In this document: positions 7,591-15,504 of the stretch, piece by piece
Position numbering within the stretch: position 1 is the first letter of the stretch
How the letters are laid out: each line of letters begins with the position of its first letter
Source of the DNA: Phycisphaerae bacterium
Lineage (GTDB): Bacteria; Planctomycetota; Phycisphaerae; UBA1845; UTPLA1
NCBI GenBank assembly: GCA_016935885.1
Contig: JAFGQA010000374.1
Coordinates: 1-23,760, forward strand
Length of the DNA: 23,760 nucleotides
Direction of reading: 5' to 3'
Made by a program: the position numbers and the translations under genes
Notes under the pieces: model-generated
Seen by the model: the letters and a program-made list of their open reading frames with translations, nothing else
Database searches by the model: none
What the model was told of the DNA's origin: nothing

Positions 7591-9135
7591 ATGACTTCCG
7601 AGTCTTCGGCGGTCAACAACCGGGAGCACTCACACGGTGGAGGCAATCTCCCCCAGAAGTGCTGCGATCCGGACGGTCGTTGCGGCGAGCGGCCAGAGGA
7701 GAATAGCCCGACGTGCGCCGTTCGGTACGGCATTCTTGGGAACGTCGGCGAATTCAGGTACGCCCCAAACGTGCTGACCGGTTGCGGAGGGAGGGTGGTC
7801 ATTCAGACCTGCCGCGGCATCGAGATTGGCGAACGCGTGGCCCTGACGTGCACGGGCTGCGACCGGTCGATCGATCGCCAGCAGATGTGGGCCTACGCCA
7901 GACACAGCGGATCGGAGTCTTATCAGCTCAAAGCCGGTCGGATTCTGCGGGAGGCAACGGAGCAGGATTTGCGGGAAGAGGCGAAGATCAACGCCGGCTC
8001 GCACAAGAAGTTGTCTTCCGCCAAGAAGTTGGCCGAGTCGCGGGGGCTGCTAATGAAGTTCATCGCCTGCGAGCACCTGTTTGGCGGTGAGCGCATCATT
8101 CTTCACTTCATGGCGGAGAGCCGTGTGGATTTCCGGGAATTGGTCCGAGACCTGGCGCACGAGTATCACACGCGTATCGAGATGCACCAGATTGGTGCCC
8201 GGGACGAGGCCCGGCTGGTGGCGGACTACGAAATCTGCGGGCGCGAATGCTGCTGCAAGAACTTCCTCAAGAAGCTTCGGCCGGTGACGATGCGAATGGC
8301 CAAGCTGCAAAAGGCGACACTGGACCCGTCGAAGGTATCCGGGCGATGCGGGCGTTTGCGGTGCTGCCTGCGGTTCGAGAATGAAGGTTATGAAGAGCTG
8401 AACAAGAAGCTGCCGCGTGTGGGCAGCCGCGTGCGAACCGAGCAAGGCATCGCCACCGTCAAGGATCGCCATGTGCTGACCCAGTTGCTGGCGATTCAGT
8501 TCGACGACACCGAGCGCGTGGAGACCGTCGGGATCGAGGCCGTTCTTGAAACGGGTCTGCCAAAGCGGACTCCCCAAGCGGCGGCGTCATCCGGCAACAA
8601 GCAGATGACGCGCAGGGAAGCCGCAGGAGCCGCGCAAGAACCACAACCCAAGCCAGCCGCCACGGAGCGAGGGGACAAGGCCAGCCAGGTGGAAGGCGAG
8701 CCACCAGAGCGCGGCGACCGCCGCAGAAGGCGGCGGTCCTCGAGAAAGAGGCCCCGGACGGCAGGCCCGTCGCCCAAGGCGAAGGCGGACGAGGCAACGG
8801 CAGCTCCGGCAGCAGCGAACGAATCCGTGTCCGTTGGGAGGGACGCAGAGCTTGCCACGGGGCCTCAGCCCGTGGATGATGTCATTGCCCCGTCACATGC
8901 GGATGAGGATACGCAATCGTCCGAGGGCGACACGGCCAAGCCAGGCAAGCGCAGCAGTCGTCGAAGACGAGGGGGAGGACGAGGCCGCGGGAGAGACCGT
9001 CGTGCCAAGGCGAGGCATACCGAACCCAAGGGGTCGGCGTCCTCCGTCGCGAAGACAGAGTCAACACGAGATGGCAAGCCCACGCCAAAGCCGAACAATC
9101 ATCCACCCGATGGCTCAAGACGGGAAAGCGACTGA
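7591..9135 (+). CDS. RicT/PSP1-domain protein with basic tail
   Basis: The protein is 514 residues. The core (about 45-320) is a PSP1/RicT domain, with ICGRECCCKNFLKKLRPVTM (215-234) and KVSGRCGRLRCCLRFENEGY (248-267) carrying the conserved cysteine clusters. RicT (YaaT) in Bacillus works with RicA/RicF in RNA processing through an Fe-S-bearing complex; whether that holds here is unknown because no RicA/RicF is in view. The N-terminus has extra Cys pairs (CC 24-25, CTGC 87-90). From about 320 to the end the sequence is low-complexity Ala/Pro/Arg/Lys with runs such as RRRRRSSRKRPR and RRRRGGGRGRGRDRR, probably disordered and RNA-binding. A Shine-Dalgarno GAGAGG precedes the ATG. A repeat-derived hairpin lies within the tail. 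Confidence 0.9.
   Translation: MTSESSAVNNREHSHGGGNLPQKCCDPDGRCGERPEENSPTCAVRYGILGNVGEFRYAPNVLTGCGGRVVIQTCRGIEIGERVALTCTGCDRSIDRQQMWAYARHSGSESYQLKAGRILREATEQDLREEAKINAGSHKKLSSAKKLAESRGLLMKFIACEHLFGGERIILHFMAESRVDFRELVRDLAHEYHTRIEMHQIGARDEARLVADYEICGRECCCKNFLKKLRPVTMRMAKLQKATLDPSKVSGRCGRLRCCLRFENEGYEELNKKLPRVGSRVRTEQGIATVKDRHVLTQLLAIQFDDTERVETVGIEAVLETGLPKRTPQAAASSGNKQMTRREAAGAAQEPQPKPAATERGDKASQVEGEPPERGDRRRRRRSSRKRPRTAGPSPKAKADEATAAPAAANESVSVGRDAELATGPQPVDDVIAPSHADEDTQSSEGDTAKPGKRSSRRRRGGGRGRGRDRRAKARHTEPKGSASSVAKTESTRDGKPTPKPNNHPPDGSRRESD
8853..8880 (+). repeat. family D half-element inside the RicT tail
   Basis: The hairpin CCACGGGGCCTCAGCCCGTGG followed by ATGAT matches the first half of D2 at 12986-13013. 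It is translated as LATGPQPVDDV within the disordered tail. Confidence 0.55.
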
Positions 9136-9268
9136 GGGTCTGGCCACAAGAGGAATCTCCCGTGGCACGCGCTGCCGGCACGTGATGAGACGTTCGTGTC
9201 AGGGGCTTCGGATAGCAGTCTTGGGACAGCAACATTGGGATGGGGGATGAAGTCCAAGGGAGAAGCCG

Positions 9269-9865
9269 GTGCCTCCGCCATTTGACCAGGCAGGTATGTC
9301 TCGAAGAACGCGCGAGCCAACCAAGACAGTGGAGGACGTTGCGAAGGACGTCGGGCGTTACTCGTTGGAGGCATTCGAGTTCCTGCACAAGGGCTTGGAC
9401 TATACGGTCCAGAAGACACATGGCCCGGCGATGCCCGGTCTTCGCGACGTCATGGAGTGGTTGGAGTCGCACGGAGTGGACCTGAAAGACCTGCCGGACC
9501 TGGTCTCCAAAGGGAAAATCCCACAGGTAGTATTGGCGTTTTTCGAGAGCTTCGAAGGCTTTGACGCCGCGTCGCAACGGTTGAACCGTCATGTGGGAGG
9601 GGAAGAGCTTTGCTGGGGTCTGCGGGAGCTTGCGATCAAGCAATGGGGCCTGATGACGCCGCTCGTGCTTCGGCATTGGGGCATCCGTTCGACGAAGGAC
9701 TTCGGCGAGATGGTGTTCGCCCTGGTGGAGAACAGCCTGCTCCATAAGCAGCCGACGGATCACATCGAAGATTTCGACGACGTTTACGATTTCACAGAAG
9801 CCTTCGACCGTTCTTACAAGATCAGTCTTTCCGAACGTCCGAAAGCGGAATACGACGCGGAGTGA
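9269..9865 (+). CDS. Minf_1886 family protein
   Basis: The protein is 198 residues. The conserved family pattern is visible: GRYSLEAFEFLHKGLDYT, HVGGEELCWGLRELAIKQWG, then VLRHWGIRSTKDFGEMVFALVEN and a C-terminal FDDVYDFTEAFD. This family of unknown function is confined to Planctomycetes, Verrucomicrobia and relatives. A ~50-residue acidic/hydrophobic insert (about 55-105) separates the first two blocks. I chose GTG at 9269 because GGGAG (9258-9262) sits 6 nt upstream; ATG at 9296 is the alternative. The next small gene starts 4 bp after the stop, so the two are probably co-translated. Confidence 0.85.
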   Translation: MPPPFDQAGMSRRTREPTKTVEDVAKDVGRYSLEAFEFLHKGLDYTVQKTHGPAMPGLRDVMEWLESHGVDLKDLPDLVSKGKIPQVVLAFFESFEGFDAASQRLNRHVGGEELCWGLRELAIKQWGLMTPLVLRHWGIRSTKDFGEMVFALVENSLLHKQPTDHIEDFDDVYDFTEAFDRSYKISLSERPKAEYDAE

Positions 9866-9869
9866 GCCA

Positions 9870-10031
9870 GTGGCAGTTTCGAGGCAAGTTCCGAAAGACG
9901 GCGGTTGGGAGAAGAAGTACGCCCCTCGGGTCACGCGCAGGCACGTCGCCGTTGCGGTCACGGTGTACGCCCTGTGGCTTGCCTTCCTGGCGATCATCGC
10001 CGCAAACCGCTGGCTCGGTTCGCTCCAGTGA
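9870..10031 (+). CDS. 53-residue single-pass membrane protein
   Basis: The GTG start at 9870 is 4 bp after the Minf_1886 stop and is preceded by GGAG (9859-9862) at 7-nt spacing, inside the end of the upstream gene. The product has a basic, soluble N-terminus (about 25 residues, ending VTRRH) and one hydrophobic helix (about residues 26-45, VAVAVTVYALWLAFLAIIAA), then NRWLGSLQ. The ribosome binding site, spacing and clean TM segment make it a likely real gene. I know of no assigned function. Confidence 0.72.
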   Translation: MAVSRQVPKDGGWEKKYAPRVTRRHVAVAVTVYALWLAFLAIIAANRWLGSLQ

Positions 10032-10051
10032 CGCCGATTCCTTTGCCTCCG

Positions 10052-10191
10052 GGTCCGTGGCAGTTCAGGCGGGTGCCACTGGCAGCTTGCCTGCCAGTGT
10101 GTATGTCCCATGCGCCCAACGGAGAGACCGCACGGGCGGGCAAGCCGCCCGTGGTACCCAGAATCGAATGCCGCCGGAAGTGTCACGGCGC
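10052..10191 (-). mobile_element. family B MITE-like element, copy B3
   Basis: This 140-bp copy is in the opposite orientation to B1. The left terminus is GGTCCGTGGCAGT and the right is AGTGTCACGGCGC, so the terminal repeats have drifted. Both internal hairpins are intact. The flanks share only CCTTT-like bases, so no clear duplication remains. It separates the small membrane gene from the glycosyltransferase gene. Confidence 0.8.
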
Positions 10192-10244
10192 CCTTTAACC
10201 CAGCACTCGTTCTTCGGTGTCGGCAAGGACCTCTTCGGTTTGGT

Positions 10245-12158
10245 ATGATCTTGCGCTTGGGCGTGCGTCCTGAGGTCCTCGTGGCATTGCTGTCCCGGCG
10301 TGGTGCTCACGGGCTTTGGCGCCTGGGCCACACAGGTTTTCGAGTGCGCTCTGACACGGTCCAAGGCAGGAGCGAAGCGTCCTTGCGAAACCCCGATCCG
10401 GCCATTCTGGACGCCAACCTTGAGGCCCTGCCTGTCTTCTGCCCACGGGCAGCGGAGGCCTTGAGCGCGGCGGCGACGACGGGTGCTCAGTTCACCTCCG
10501 GCCGTGACGGCCAACCGACGTATGCATGGACCGACGACACGGGGCGGCTCCGTTGGCTGGGTCGAACGTCAATGCCCAGCGTCCGCGCCGCCGCGCTGGT
10601 GGACGCGTTTCAGCCGGGGACGCGCAACGTTCTACTGGACGGGTTCGGGCAAGGGGCGGAGATCCGCCTACTGCTTCAGCGACTGGCCCCGCACCAGGCT
10701 GTGGCTGCGCTGGATGAAGACCCGTGGGCCGTCGCCTTGAGCCTGCGGCTGTACGATTTTGCCGATGGTCTGCGGCGTGGTCGCCTGCTGATCTTCACAG
10801 GGCCGGCCGCCTGGTCCGGGCTGGAAGACTTCCTGATCGAACATGACGGCTTCCTGACGCCGGAGCGGGTCCTGTCGTGGCCCTGGTTCGACGCCTCAGC
10901 GATTGCGGGCCTCTCCGACCGTCTGTCCGCAATCGGCACACGGGTCGCGCGGCATCGGGCGGCCAAACGTGCCGACGTCCGCGGCGTGCGTGTGCAACGG
11001 CCGCCGCCACGCGACGAACCCGCAATCGCGGTGATTTCCAACGTTCCAAGCAGTGGCGTGCGCCGATTGGGCGGGCGGTTGAAGGCGGCGGCGGATTCGC
11101 TCGGCTGGCCTTGCCTCAGTTCCTTCCTGGACAGCCCGGCGATGGTGCACCCTCATGCGATCGAGTCCGACCTTTGGCGGGTCTCGCCGACGGTTGTGAT
11201 CCTGCTGGACACGGGACCGGACGCCTTGCAAATCGAGCTGCCGGCGACAGGCCTGTTTGTCGCTTGCACGCACACGCAACCACTCGCCTCGGAATGGGTG
11301 AAGCGGCTTCCCCGGTCCGCCCGGCTCGGCGTGACGAGTGGGCACCAGCGAACGCAGGCCGTCGAACTGGGTGTGGATCCGTCGCGCATCCTCGTCCTGC
11401 CCCCTGCGGCGGTGACGGGTTTGCAGCCTGGGCATGGGCAACGCGGCACGCGCGTGGCTGTCGTTGCCGAGGGCCATGACGTGTCCGCCGAGTCCGTGGG
11501 GCTGCACCTGGACTCGCACTGTAGGCTTTGGGCGGCGGCCACGGAGATCCTAGCCGAGCGGTGCGACAGCTACCGCGATGACGAAGCCGATGCCGTCCTT
11601 CGAGCCGCCGAGCGGCACCTGCGCATCAAGATCGACAGCGAAGACGTGCGGCAGGGTCTCGTGACGCGAATCCGCCAGGTTCTGGGCCCGGTGCTTGTCC
11701 GGCGCGCCTGTTGCCGGGCGCTCGCGGAGGCCGGCCTTGATTTCGACCTATACGGCGGCTGGGGTCACGACCGCGCTCTTGCCAAGTGCGACCGCGGCGC
11801 CTGGCCGGCGCCGGCGGACGTGGGCGGGGTCCTGGCCGGGCACGGGCTGCTCATCTCGATAGAACCGTCCGGCTGCATACACCCCGCCTTGCTGGACGGC
11901 CTTGCTGCTGGCCTGGCAGGCGTCGTTCGGTCCCACCCATTGGACGAGACGCAAGAAGGACTGTCGGCGGTGCTCGATCCCGTCAGACACGTCTGGCGGT
12001 TCGACTCGCGTGCGGCGCTGGTCAAACTCGTGCGGCAGTTTCAAGGGAGGCCAGAAGACTTCCGGGAGCGATCCTCGGCGGCGGAACAGCACGTGAACGC
12101 CAGCCACACATGGGCCTGCCGGCTGAAGTCCATCCTTCAGGTCTGCCTGGAAGGTTGA
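10245..12158 (+). CDS. large glycosyltransferase-like protein (MAF/CgeB-type)
   Basis: The protein is 637 residues from ATG 10245. The in-frame extension upstream (to 10110) reads through repeat B3 and was rejected; the ribosome binding site is weak, so GTG 10263 is possible. The N-terminal half (NVLLDGFGQGAEIRLLLQRLAPHQAVAALDEDPW) resembles the Rossmann-like region of DUF115/motility-accessory proteins. The C-terminal half (DFDLYGGWGHD, then LISIEPSGCIHPALLDGLAAGLAGVV and a HTWACRLKSILQVC end) resembles CgeB-like glycosyltransferases. The substrate is unknown. It overlaps the convergent GT2 gene by 22 bp. The glycosyltransferase assignment is from fold-level resemblance, not a definitive motif. 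Confidence 0.72.
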   Translation: MILRLGVRPEVLVALLSRRGAHGLWRLGHTGFRVRSDTVQGRSEASLRNPDPAILDANLEALPVFCPRAAEALSAAATTGAQFTSGRDGQPTYAWTDDTGRLRWLGRTSMPSVRAAALVDAFQPGTRNVLLDGFGQGAEIRLLLQRLAPHQAVAALDEDPWAVALSLRLYDFADGLRRGRLLIFTGPAAWSGLEDFLIEHDGFLTPERVLSWPWFDASAIAGLSDRLSAIGTRVARHRAAKRADVRGVRVQRPPPRDEPAIAVISNVPSSGVRRLGGRLKAAADSLGWPCLSSFLDSPAMVHPHAIESDLWRVSPTVVILLDTGPDALQIELPATGLFVACTHTQPLASEWVKRLPRSARLGVTSGHQRTQAVELGVDPSRILVLPPAAVTGLQPGHGQRGTRVAVVAEGHDVSAESVGLHLDSHCRLWAAATEILAERCDSYRDDEADAVLRAAERHLRIKIDSEDVRQGLVTRIRQVLGPVLVRRACCRALAEAGLDFDLYGGWGHDRALAKCDRGAWPAPADVGGVLAGHGLLISIEPSGCIHPALLDGLAAGLAGVVRSHPLDETQEGLSAVLDPVRHVWRFDSRAALVKLVRQFQGRPEDFRERSSAAEQHVNASHTWACRLKSILQVCLEG

Positions 12159-12937
12159 AGGCCCGGCCGCTGGGGTAACCCCCGGTACTTGGCGACGAAC
12201 CGCAGCAGGCTGCGAAAGTGCTGCCAGCCGGACAGGCTGAATGGGTTACGGCTCAAACGGCGATGTGCGTGGACGCATTCGATGTCCGGGCAGTACACGG
12301 CGGCACGCCCGCGCCGCCACATTCTGTGGCACAGGTCCACGTCCTCGAAGTACATGAAGAACCGTTCATCGAAGATCTCATCTTCGTCGCAGTCTTCGCG
12401 TCGCAGGAACATGGCGGCGCCGAGGCCCCAATCGACGTGCGCGGGCCTGGACCGGTCGATGTCCTCGCACAAGTAGCGTCGAAAGAAGGCCGGGTGGTAA
12501 CCCAGCATCCGCAACGGGGAGCGAGCGTAGAGCGCCGTACGCCAGGTGTAGAAACGCCGAACGGATGGTTGGATGGCACCTGTCGGATAGCGGAGCAGCG
12601 GAAGCACGATGCCGACTTGCGGATTCGCCGCCAGGTAGTCGGCCGCGCGATCGAAGGTCCCGACCGTGACACGGACGTCCGGGTTGGCAATCATGATGAT
12701 CTCGCCGCGTGAATGTCGGTAGGCCAGATTCACACCGGCAGCAAAGCCCAGGTTCTCCGATTCGACAACCGTTATGGGCAAGGAGGAACCGCCATGCAAT
12801 TGATGGACGGGATCGTCCGGTGAGTTGTTCGTCACGACCAATTCGATTTGCTGCCGCGCCACGTGCTGGTGAATCGACTCGGCAAGCATCGCCAAGTCTT
12901 CAGAAGACCAGTAGTTCACCGTGAGCACGCTGATCAT
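12137..12937 (-). CDS. family 2 glycosyltransferase
   Basis: The protein is 266 residues. GT-A fold features are visible: ISVLTVNYWSSEDLAML, VVTNNSPDD, ENLGFAAGVNLAYRHSRGE, the metal-binding-type loop IANPDVRV, and YFEDVDLCHRMWRRG near the C-terminus, as in rhamnosyltransferase-like enzymes. The enzyme likely adds a sugar to a surface glycan at the cytoplasmic membrane. The start ATG overlaps the stop of the upstream GT2 gene (ATGA), indicating translational coupling. The long in-frame extension upstream of 12937 overlaps that gene in another frame and is not real. Confidence 0.93.
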   Translation of the reverse strand: MISVLTVNYWSSEDLAMLAESIHQHVARQQIELVVTNNSPDDPVHQLHGGSSLPITVVESENLGFAAGVNLAYRHSRGEIIMIANPDVRVTVGTFDRAADYLAANPQVGIVLPLLRYPTGAIQPSVRRFYTWRTALYARSPLRMLGYHPAFFRRYLCEDIDRSRPAHVDWGLGAAMFLRREDCDEDEIFDERFFMYFEDVDLCHRMWRRGRAAVYCPDIECVHAHRRLSRNPFSLSGWQHFRSLLRFVAKYRGLPQRPGLQPSRQT

Positions 12938-14031
12938 TCGGCCGCGTCCCCCGCACCACGTTTGGAACCCGTCCCAGAACCTCCCGTGGCACGGGCCTCG
13001 GGCCCGTGATGATCCACCGGCGGGACGCCGGTGCCACAATCTTGGGATGCGTTCCCACTCAGTCGAGAGCCAACGTGGAGCTTCCACCAGTCGCGAACGA
13101 GAAGAGAATCGATATGTGCGTCTGTCGCCTGGGCGATGCGCGCGTGTTGGGCTCGCTTCTCGCGGATATGGGCGACGTGCCGCAGCACGCTCCACTTGCC
13201 AGCGAGATAAGGCAGGATGCAGCCCTGCCGCAACTTGTTCGCGCTTTGGGCGATCAGAAAGCCAAGATGGGCGAGAATGTGCCTGCGCCGCAGCCGTGGC
13301 GGCATGGCCGACCACCAGACTATCTCCGCATTCCTCGCTGAGTTGAAATGGTAGCGCCAGCCCTGGGGGTCGTAGGACATGCTGAGGTGGTGATAGCAAA
13401 TCGATGTGGGCGAGAAGACGCAGCGGTAGCCCAGCCAGGCGATGCGAAACCCGAGGTCGACGTCCTCGTAGTAGCTTTCTAGACGCTCGTCGAGCCAGCC
13501 CGCCGCCGCGATGGCCTCGCGACGGTAGAAGGCCGAAGCACCACACGCCGAGAACACCTCCGAACCCAGACCTGCGGCGGTCTCGCGCGGTCGTAGATGG
13601 TTGCGTTTCACCGCGCCGCCGGCAACGGAATAGATGTCGCCCGCCGAGTCGATCAGGTGCGGCGGCTCGGCGAGCAGGACCAGCGAGGCCACGGCACCGA
13701 CGTCCGGTGCATCGAACGGCCGAAGGCCCTCGGCAAGCCAGTTTGCATCAAGATGCGTGTCGTTGTTCAGGAGCGCCACGAAGGGCGTCGCGGCGGCGCA
13801 CAGGCCGCGGTTACACGTGGCGGCAAAGCCACGGTTTTCGGCGTTGGCGATCACCCGGACGTTTGGCCACCGGCTCCGAAGATAGCCGACGCTGCCATCG
13901 GTCGAAGCGTCGTCTACGACCGTGGCGGCAAAGCGGGAATTCGTCTGCACGGCCAGCGACTGCATCAGACTCGGCAGCCATGCCCGACCGTTGTAGTTCG
14001 GTATGATGACGGTCACCAGTGGTTGTGCCAT
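12934..14031 (-). CDS. family 2 glycosyltransferase with repeat-derived C-terminus
   Basis: The protein is 365 residues. Motifs: TVIIPNYNGRAWL, VVDDASTDGS, ENRGFAATCNRGL, ALLNNDTHLD, SACGASAFYRREAI and YYEDVDLGFRIAWLG, typical of WbbL-like rhamnosyltransferases. The final ~40 residues (after SRLSGN) include DCGTGVPPVDHHGPEARAT, which is a translation of dispersed element D2, so the C-terminus appears to have been rewritten by an insertion. It is followed without a gap by the second GT2 gene (ATGA overlap). A TATGAT box lies upstream on the minus strand. Confidence 0.92.
   Translation of the reverse strand: MAQPLVTVIIPNYNGRAWLPSLMQSLAVQTNSRFAATVVDDASTDGSVGYLRSRWPNVRVIANAENRGFAATCNRGLCAAATPFVALLNNDTHLDANWLAEGLRPFDAPDVGAVASLVLLAEPPHLIDSAGDIYSVAGGAVKRNHLRPRETAAGLGSEVFSACGASAFYRREAIAAAGWLDERLESYYEDVDLGFRIAWLGYRCVFSPTSICYHHLSMSYDPQGWRYHFNSARNAEIVWWSAMPPRLRRRHILAHLGFLIAQSANKLRQGCILPYLAGKWSVLRHVAHIREKRAQHARIAQATDAHIDSLLVRDWWKLHVGSRLSGNASQDCGTGVPPVDHHGPEARATGGSGTGSKRGAGDAAE
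12986..13037 (+). repeat. family D repeat, copy D2, inside a CDS
   Basis: This 52-bp unit runs from GTGGCAC to GTGCCAC and holds two hairpins (CACGGGC/GCCCGTG and CCGGCG/CGCCGG) with a GATCCA linker. D3 at 23598-23649 has the same length and layout. On the minus strand it encodes part of the upstream GT2 protein's tail. Confidence 0.78.
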
Positions 14032-14057
14032 CTGAGCTCAACGTACAGAATCACCCG

Positions 14058-14063
14058 ATCATA
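14058..14063 (-). promoter_or_regulatory. possible -10 box for the GT2 operon
   Basis: On the minus strand TATGAT lies 27 nt before the GT2 ATG (14031). No good -35 element is seen at 16-18 bp, so the call is weak. Confidence 0.25.
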
Positions 14064-14153
14064 AAACACGACATTGCGGGCCGCCCGCGAATCCCTCAAC
14101 TATACACGACTATGGCAAGGCTGGCGACCAAGCAGTAGGATGCGCCCTCGAAG

Positions 14154-15140
14154 ATGCTCAGCACAGAGAGAAACCGTGAACAAGCCGAGGTGCGCCGGCG
14201 AATCCGCACGATCCAAATCGCCATTGGCGCAAGCCTTCTCGTTTGCGCCGTGGAACTCAGTCTGGGTGGCGTTCTTGGCCTTGAGAGCCTCATCGCCGAG
14301 GGCGTCCACACGCTGCTCGACGCGGTCGACTCGGTGATCGTCCTGGTGGCTGTGTACTTCGCGGCGAAGCCGGCCGACCGATCGCATCAATTCGGGCACG
14401 GCAAGTATGAGGCCCTCGGCGCAATCATCGAGGCATCATTCATTGTTGTGGCCGCGTTCGGGATCGCCTATCGCGCCCTCGATCGACTGGTCCATGGCAT
14501 CGTTCCAGACCAGATTCCGCCGTTCGTTTGTGTTGTCATGGGCGCGGCTGCGGTGTTCTACGTTGTCGTCTCGATGTACTTGATGCGAGAGGCAAGGCAA
14601 ACGAAATCGCCGGCGATCCTCGCCGAGGCACTGCACCTCCGCGCGCACATCTACATCACGGCAGCGATCGGAGCCGGACTCCTCATCGGGATGCTCGTCG
14701 ATTGGCCCGCGGCGGACACGGTTCTGGCCATCGGCGTGGCGCTGTGCCTCCTGGTCATCTCCTGGCACATCTTCCGGGAGGTGATGAGGCAATTCACCGA
14801 CGCCGCCCTGCCGGAAGACGAGATCAAAACGCTGGGTGAAATCGTCGCTCGACACGCCGACCGATTCGTCGAAGTGCACGGGCTGCGAACACGGCAATCT
14901 GGCGCGGAGCAGCACATTGTGATGCATCTGGTCGTCAAGTCGGACACGACGGTGGCCGCGGCGCACGCTCTGAGTCACCGAATCGAGAAGGCGATCGTCG
15001 AACAGTGGCCCTCCGCGAAAACGACCATCCATATTGAACCGGCCGGCGCCGCGGAGGCGGACCAAGGCTGCGGGGACCACGGTGTGTCCAAGGTCCGCAC
15101 TGACGAGGTTTCGCCGGACGAGAGGGAATTCATCCACTGA
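14154..15140 (+). CDS. cation diffusion facilitator (CDF) transporter
   Basis: The protein is 328 residues. About six hydrophobic segments span residues 20-200, followed by a cytoplasmic domain. Family marks: GLESLIAEGVHTLLDAVDS in TM2, HQFGHGKYEALGA in the TM2-TM3 loop, and the C-terminal VEVHGLRTRQSG...MHLVV...AHALSHRIEKAI...TIHIEP. CDF proteins export Zn, Fe, Mn, Co or Cd by proton antiport. The transport site here is His52/Asp56 in TM2 and His161/His165 in TM5 (ALHLRAH), whereas TM5 usually has HxxxD, so metal preference may differ. The start ATG at 14154 has only a weak, distant AGTAGGA. It is divergent from the GT2 operon. Confidence 0.93.
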   Translation: MLSTERNREQAEVRRRIRTIQIAIGASLLVCAVELSLGGVLGLESLIAEGVHTLLDAVDSVIVLVAVYFAAKPADRSHQFGHGKYEALGAIIEASFIVVAAFGIAYRALDRLVHGIVPDQIPPFVCVVMGAAAVFYVVVSMYLMREARQTKSPAILAEALHLRAHIYITAAIGAGLLIGMLVDWPAADTVLAIGVALCLLVISWHIFREVMRQFTDAALPEDEIKTLGEIVARHADRFVEVHGLRTRQSGAEQHIVMHLVVKSDTTVAAAHALSHRIEKAIVEQWPSAKTTIHIEPAGAAEADQGCGDHGVSKVRTDEVSPDEREFIH

Positions 15141-15183
15141 TCATCGGCCGAGGGGCCGCGCGCACAAGGAACGTACGCCTCGC

Positions 15184-15201
15184 CCCCGAGCAAGCTCGGG
15201 G
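15184..15201 (+). terminator. hairpin downstream of the CDF gene
   Basis: An 8-bp perfect stem (CCCCGAGC/GCTCGGGG) with a 2-nt loop lies 43 bp after the CDF stop. It lacks a T-run, so it may be a Rho-independent terminator of poor form or simply a hairpin. Confidence 0.35.
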
Positions 15202-15241
15202 TACGGGCTGGACGTTGCGTGGCACGAGTAACCTCCACGGC

Positions 15242-15261
15242 CCTTGACATACCTGTCAAGG
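15242..15261. promoter_or_regulatory. inverted repeat CCTTGACA/TGTCAAGG
   Basis: An 8-bp perfect inverted repeat with a 4-nt spacer lies between the CDF gene and element B4. It is operator-like in form, but no gene starts nearby. Confidence 0.3.
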
Positions 15262-15276
15262 ACGGCGGGGCACGCC

Positions 15277-15287
15277 CGTGTGGATCG
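15277..15287. repeat. target-site duplication of B4, left (diverged)
   Basis: CGTGTGGATCG abuts the left end of B4. It matches CGTGCGGATCA at 15494-15504 in 9 of 11 positions. Confidence 0.65.
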
Positions 15288-15493
15288 GGTCCGCGACACT
15301 TCCGACGGCGTTTGATTGTGGGTGCCACGGGCGGCTTGCCCGACCGTGTGGTCTCTCCAATGGGCGCATGCGGCATGCACAGTGGCAGGCAAGCTGCCAG
15401 TGCCACCCGCCGTGCGGTCTCTCCAATGGGTGCGTGGGGCATACACACTGGCAAGCAACCTCCCCGTGACAGCCCCCCGGATTGTCACGGACC
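15288..15493 (+). mobile_element. family B MITE-like element, copy B4, internally duplicated
   Basis: Terminal repeats GGTCCGCGACACT / ATTGTCACGGACC enclose 206 bp. The ~66-bp excess over B1 is an internal tandem duplication of the segment starting at CGTGTGGTCTCTCCAATGGG, seen again from CGTGCGGTCTCTCCAATGGG (15411 onward). The flanks form a diverged 11-bp target-site duplication. Confidence 0.82.
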
Positions 15494-15504
15494 CGTGCGG
15501 ATCA
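15494..15504. repeat. target-site duplication of B4, right (diverged)
   Basis: CGTGCGGATCA is the partner of 15277-15287 and directly follows the right terminal repeat. Confidence 0.65.

Noticed and set aside
8882..10186. Long minus-strand open frame opposite the RicT tail and Minf_1886 gene
   Set aside because: It is antisense to well-supported genes, has no recognisable domain and passes through repeat B3.
10110..10244. Upstream extension of the large glycosyltransferase
   Set aside because: It is a translation of repeat B3 and lacks a ribosome binding site.
12938..13546. Long N-terminal extension of the GT2 frame on the minus strand
   Set aside because: It overlaps the upstream GT2 gene in another frame and has no family signal; the GT2 fold starts at MISVLTVNY, whose ATG overlaps the upstream stop.
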